From Pagrus major (lineage: Eukaryota; Chordata; Actinopteri; Spariformes; Sparidae), in contig NC_133237.1 in the NCBI RefSeq assembly GCF_040436345.1, positions 27,768,653-27,832,652 of the forward strand: a DNA stretch of 64,000 nucleotides, given 5' to 3'. Below, piece after piece: positions 61,952 through 64,000 of this stretch. The notes beneath the pieces are model-generated. The model was given only the letters and a program-made list of their open reading frames with translations. It had not been told where the DNA came from and searched no databases. The translations under genes and the position numbers were made by a program. Position 1 is the first letter of the stretch; the number at the start of each line of letters is the position of its first letter.

Positions 61952-62911
61952 TTGTTGCCAGTCGGGGAAAAGAGAGCGAGAGATTTGAGAGAGATCGACA
62001 TCAGTGAACAATGAGGACAAACTGCCCCACTGGAATTAACTCTTCTGTGTTTGTGGCGAGCGTCGACTCGCAGCAGAAGTCGAGTGTGAGCTGAGATGAG
62101 TGTCTGTGTGTGAGCGAGCGAGAGAGAGAGAGACGCGTGTGAGCGAGCGAGAGATGATGACATCACACCACCTTCAGTTCCAGCAGGCGACCCCCCCTCT
62201 CCTCCCCTCCTCCCCCTCCTGGACGGCCTGTGGACTGGACTCTGACTCCCCCCTCCTCCCATCCCCCAATCAAAACAAACAAACTCACCTTGGAGCCCTC
62301 CCCTCCTCCTCCCACAATCCACCTCACTCGCTGTAGCTGGGCTCTCCTACGACATCACAATGACGTCACTGACCCGCCGCCGCCCCTCGAGCCGGGGGAG
62401 GGGGGGAGGAGGGGAACTAGATAAAAACACGACGAGAAAATAAAAGACTTCTGTGGAATCAAAGGTTAAAAATCGAGCGGACTCTGTGGACTTCTGTGGA
62501 AAACTTTAGATTTGTGTTGCTCTTATTTTTCTTCTTCTTCTTCTTCCGAGCACTAAAACAGCGAAGGAGATCTGACGGACGCGAACGCCTCCACCTGCTC
62601 CGTGTTCAGCGTTTGATGCTCTTATCCAAACAGCAACAGCACTAAATTCCTACAAAATAAAAGTCAAAAAGCCGAGGAGGAATCCTCCGAGGAGCGAGTG
62701 CCAAATGGAGATAGTTTAGCGGAAAGTAAACCGGGCGAAGCTGAAAACCTTCGATGTGACGCGAGCGAGCTGCTGGTGAAGCGTTTCAGTTTTTGTTTCC
62801 CCGCTGCACTTGGTTTGGGAAAAGGTCACTCACCATTTTTGCTTGTTTAAATAAAATTGAGAGAATTGAAGACGTTTGTATAAGGTTATATTTTTCCATT
62901 GTTATGATGAA

Positions 62912-62917
62912 AATAAA
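62912..62917 (+). terminator. Candidate kpnb1 poly(A) signal (proximal)
   Basis: AATAAA in GAAAATAAAGTT, followed by an A10 run and a second AATAAA at 62932. A GT/T-rich stretch (GGTGATTTCGGTCTTTTTG) follows at about 62967. Confidence 0.5.
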
Positions 62918-63587
62918 GTTAAAAAAAAAACAATAAAATGATATGAAACATTCCCCAAGCAGTTCTGGTGATTTCGGTCTTTTTGTCGTCTGTCGGACTC
63001 CTGGACTCATGAAATGTTTTGGACTCTGCTGATTGGAAGCTGAACTTTGGCTCTTGAGTTCAGTGGCCGCCTCCCGCTGACGGGTTGTTTACTCGACGCC
63101 ACAAAGAACTCTGATTTTTGTTGTTTTTCTGTTTTTTTCTTTTTTTAACTCACTTCACGGCTTGTTTGGTAGCAGCAGCTCAGCTCTTCGCTGACGGGAG
63201 TTCTGTTGGGACGTTGAGTTTATAGTTGGTGTGGAAATCACGTCTGAGCTGCAGAAAGCTGAGCGCGCTCAGTGCTGCCTGTCCGCCTTGGCTCCGGGCC
63301 GGCTCACTTCACTTTCAGTCGTTGAACATCGGACAGAACCACTTCCTCCAGTAAAAAGAAAAACGGAGGATGTTCTCTCATCAGGACCTAAAGTAGAAAA
63401 TGATTTTCTTTGAGTTGAGGGTGAAGTGTTTCCTGCCTCGGAGGGCTTTTATTTTGTAGAGGTGTGGCAGCCGTAGGGAGGACGTACTTCCTGTGTTGAC
63501 ATGATGAACCTGGCAACTCGATTATTACTGAATTGTGAATCATTAAAGCCAATCTGCTTTTTATTTCATATTCAACTTTAGTGAACT

Positions 63588-63593
63588 AATAAA
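63588..63593 (+). terminator. Candidate kpnb1 poly(A) signal (distal)
   Basis: AATAAA in ACTAATAAAGTC, followed by TATATTGTACTG. It is the last clear signal before repeat-like DNA begins. Confidence 0.45.
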
Positions 63594-63649
63594 GTCTATA
63601 TTGTACTGAACGTTCTGCTGCTGCTTCTTCTCACCTCAGATCCAAACAT

Positions 63650-64000
63650 CAGAACATAACGAGGAGTCGTGAACAGAATCAGACTTTCTCAGGTGTCACC
63701 GCTCTGTTGGATTTATATCAGAACTAGATCCCGGATCAAAGATGGCGGCTGTCCCGTCCAATCAGAACAGCTCTCCACTCTGAAAGGCTTTCTGTCTTCT
63801 GGGTTTACTTCCTGTTTACGAGGCTCACTGAATATGAAGTCATTATTCGGACCTGATCCAACGGCACCGCCTCACTTTAACTTCTGCCCTGTGGCCACTC
63901 GCGGTACTGCAGCGAAAAATTCTCCTGCAGCCCAAAAATAATTTCTATGGAAGCCCGTTTGTGCCAATTAAAGACAACATGGAAATGTGACTGAACAGAA
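63650..64000. mobile_element. Probable dispersed repeat beyond kpnb1
   Basis: Phrases such as AAAGATGGCGGCTGTC, TTCTCCTGCAGCCC and ATTTCTATGGAAGCCC resemble a common fish repeat. The window ends inside it. The 90-codon frame here has no family match. Confidence 0.35.

Larger units (their letters stand above)
61952..63640 (+). other. kpnb1 3' UTR
   Basis: No coding frame resembling a protein. Candidate AATAAA signals occur at 62912-62917, 62932-62937 and 63588-63593, giving alternative 3' UTRs of about 1.0 or 1.6 kb. T-rich blocks lie at 62520-62550 and 63110-63150. Confidence 0.6.

Overview
The window looks like nuclear DNA of a ray-finned (probably percomorph) teleost. The reasons are multi-exon vertebrate genes with short GT-AG introns, very dense CA/GT microsatellites and minisatellites, TTAA-flanked miniature transposons, and several copies of a dispersed 'AACTAAGTA...ACTCAAGTAC' repeat common in fish. 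No bacterial, viral or plasmid features were seen.

Four protein-coding genes can be assembled exon by exon, with consistent splice phases throughout. (1) A RING / B-box1 / B-box2 / coiled-coil / PRY-SPRY TRIM-type E3 ubiquitin ligase, + strand, 5284-10830, 11 coding exons, 613 aa. (2) ube2m (UBC12, the NEDD8-conjugating E2), - strand, 18043-14289, 6 coding exons, 185 aa. (3) fbxl19 (CXXC zinc finger, PHD, F-box, leucine-rich repeats), + strand, 25887-37469, 10 coding exons, 911 aa, with an apparent non-coding first exon ending at 21096. (4) kpnb1 (importin subunit beta-1), + strand, 46367-61951, 22 exons, 876 aa, the same length as the human protein. ube2m and fbxl19 are divergent, with GC-rich starts 2-3 kb apart. 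TRIM and ube2m converge. fbxl19 and kpnb1 are tandem. The first 5.2 kb holds no recognisable gene. ube2m and fbxl19 both act around cullin-RING ligases (the first neddylates cullins, the second is an SCF substrate receptor) and TRIM proteins are also ubiquitin ligases, but nothing shows that the four genes are co-regulated.

The least expected content is non-coding. Four intronic C/D-box snoRNA-like sequences (two pairs) sit in the sense orientation in late kpnb1 introns. All four carry a D' guide complementary to 18S rRNA at the site methylated by mammalian U32. A kpnb1 exon/intron junction is tandemly copied, so seven identical splice donors lie 36 bp apart. The kpnb1 stop codon is split by an intron whose 3' splice site is duplicated. 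A TTAA-flanked MITE carries an internal 37-bp minisatellite, expanded to about 23 copies in a second, inverted copy 21 kb away. There is also a minisatellite of CRE-like TGACGTCA motifs, a TRIM intron that stays open in frame, a very long AG-free polypyrimidine tract, and a perfect 22-bp hairpin just upstream of the fbxl19 start exon.

Gene calls rest on recognition of conserved protein families and on splice-phase consistency. RNA genes, transposons and regulatory calls are inferences from motifs read by eye; no search or folding program was run.
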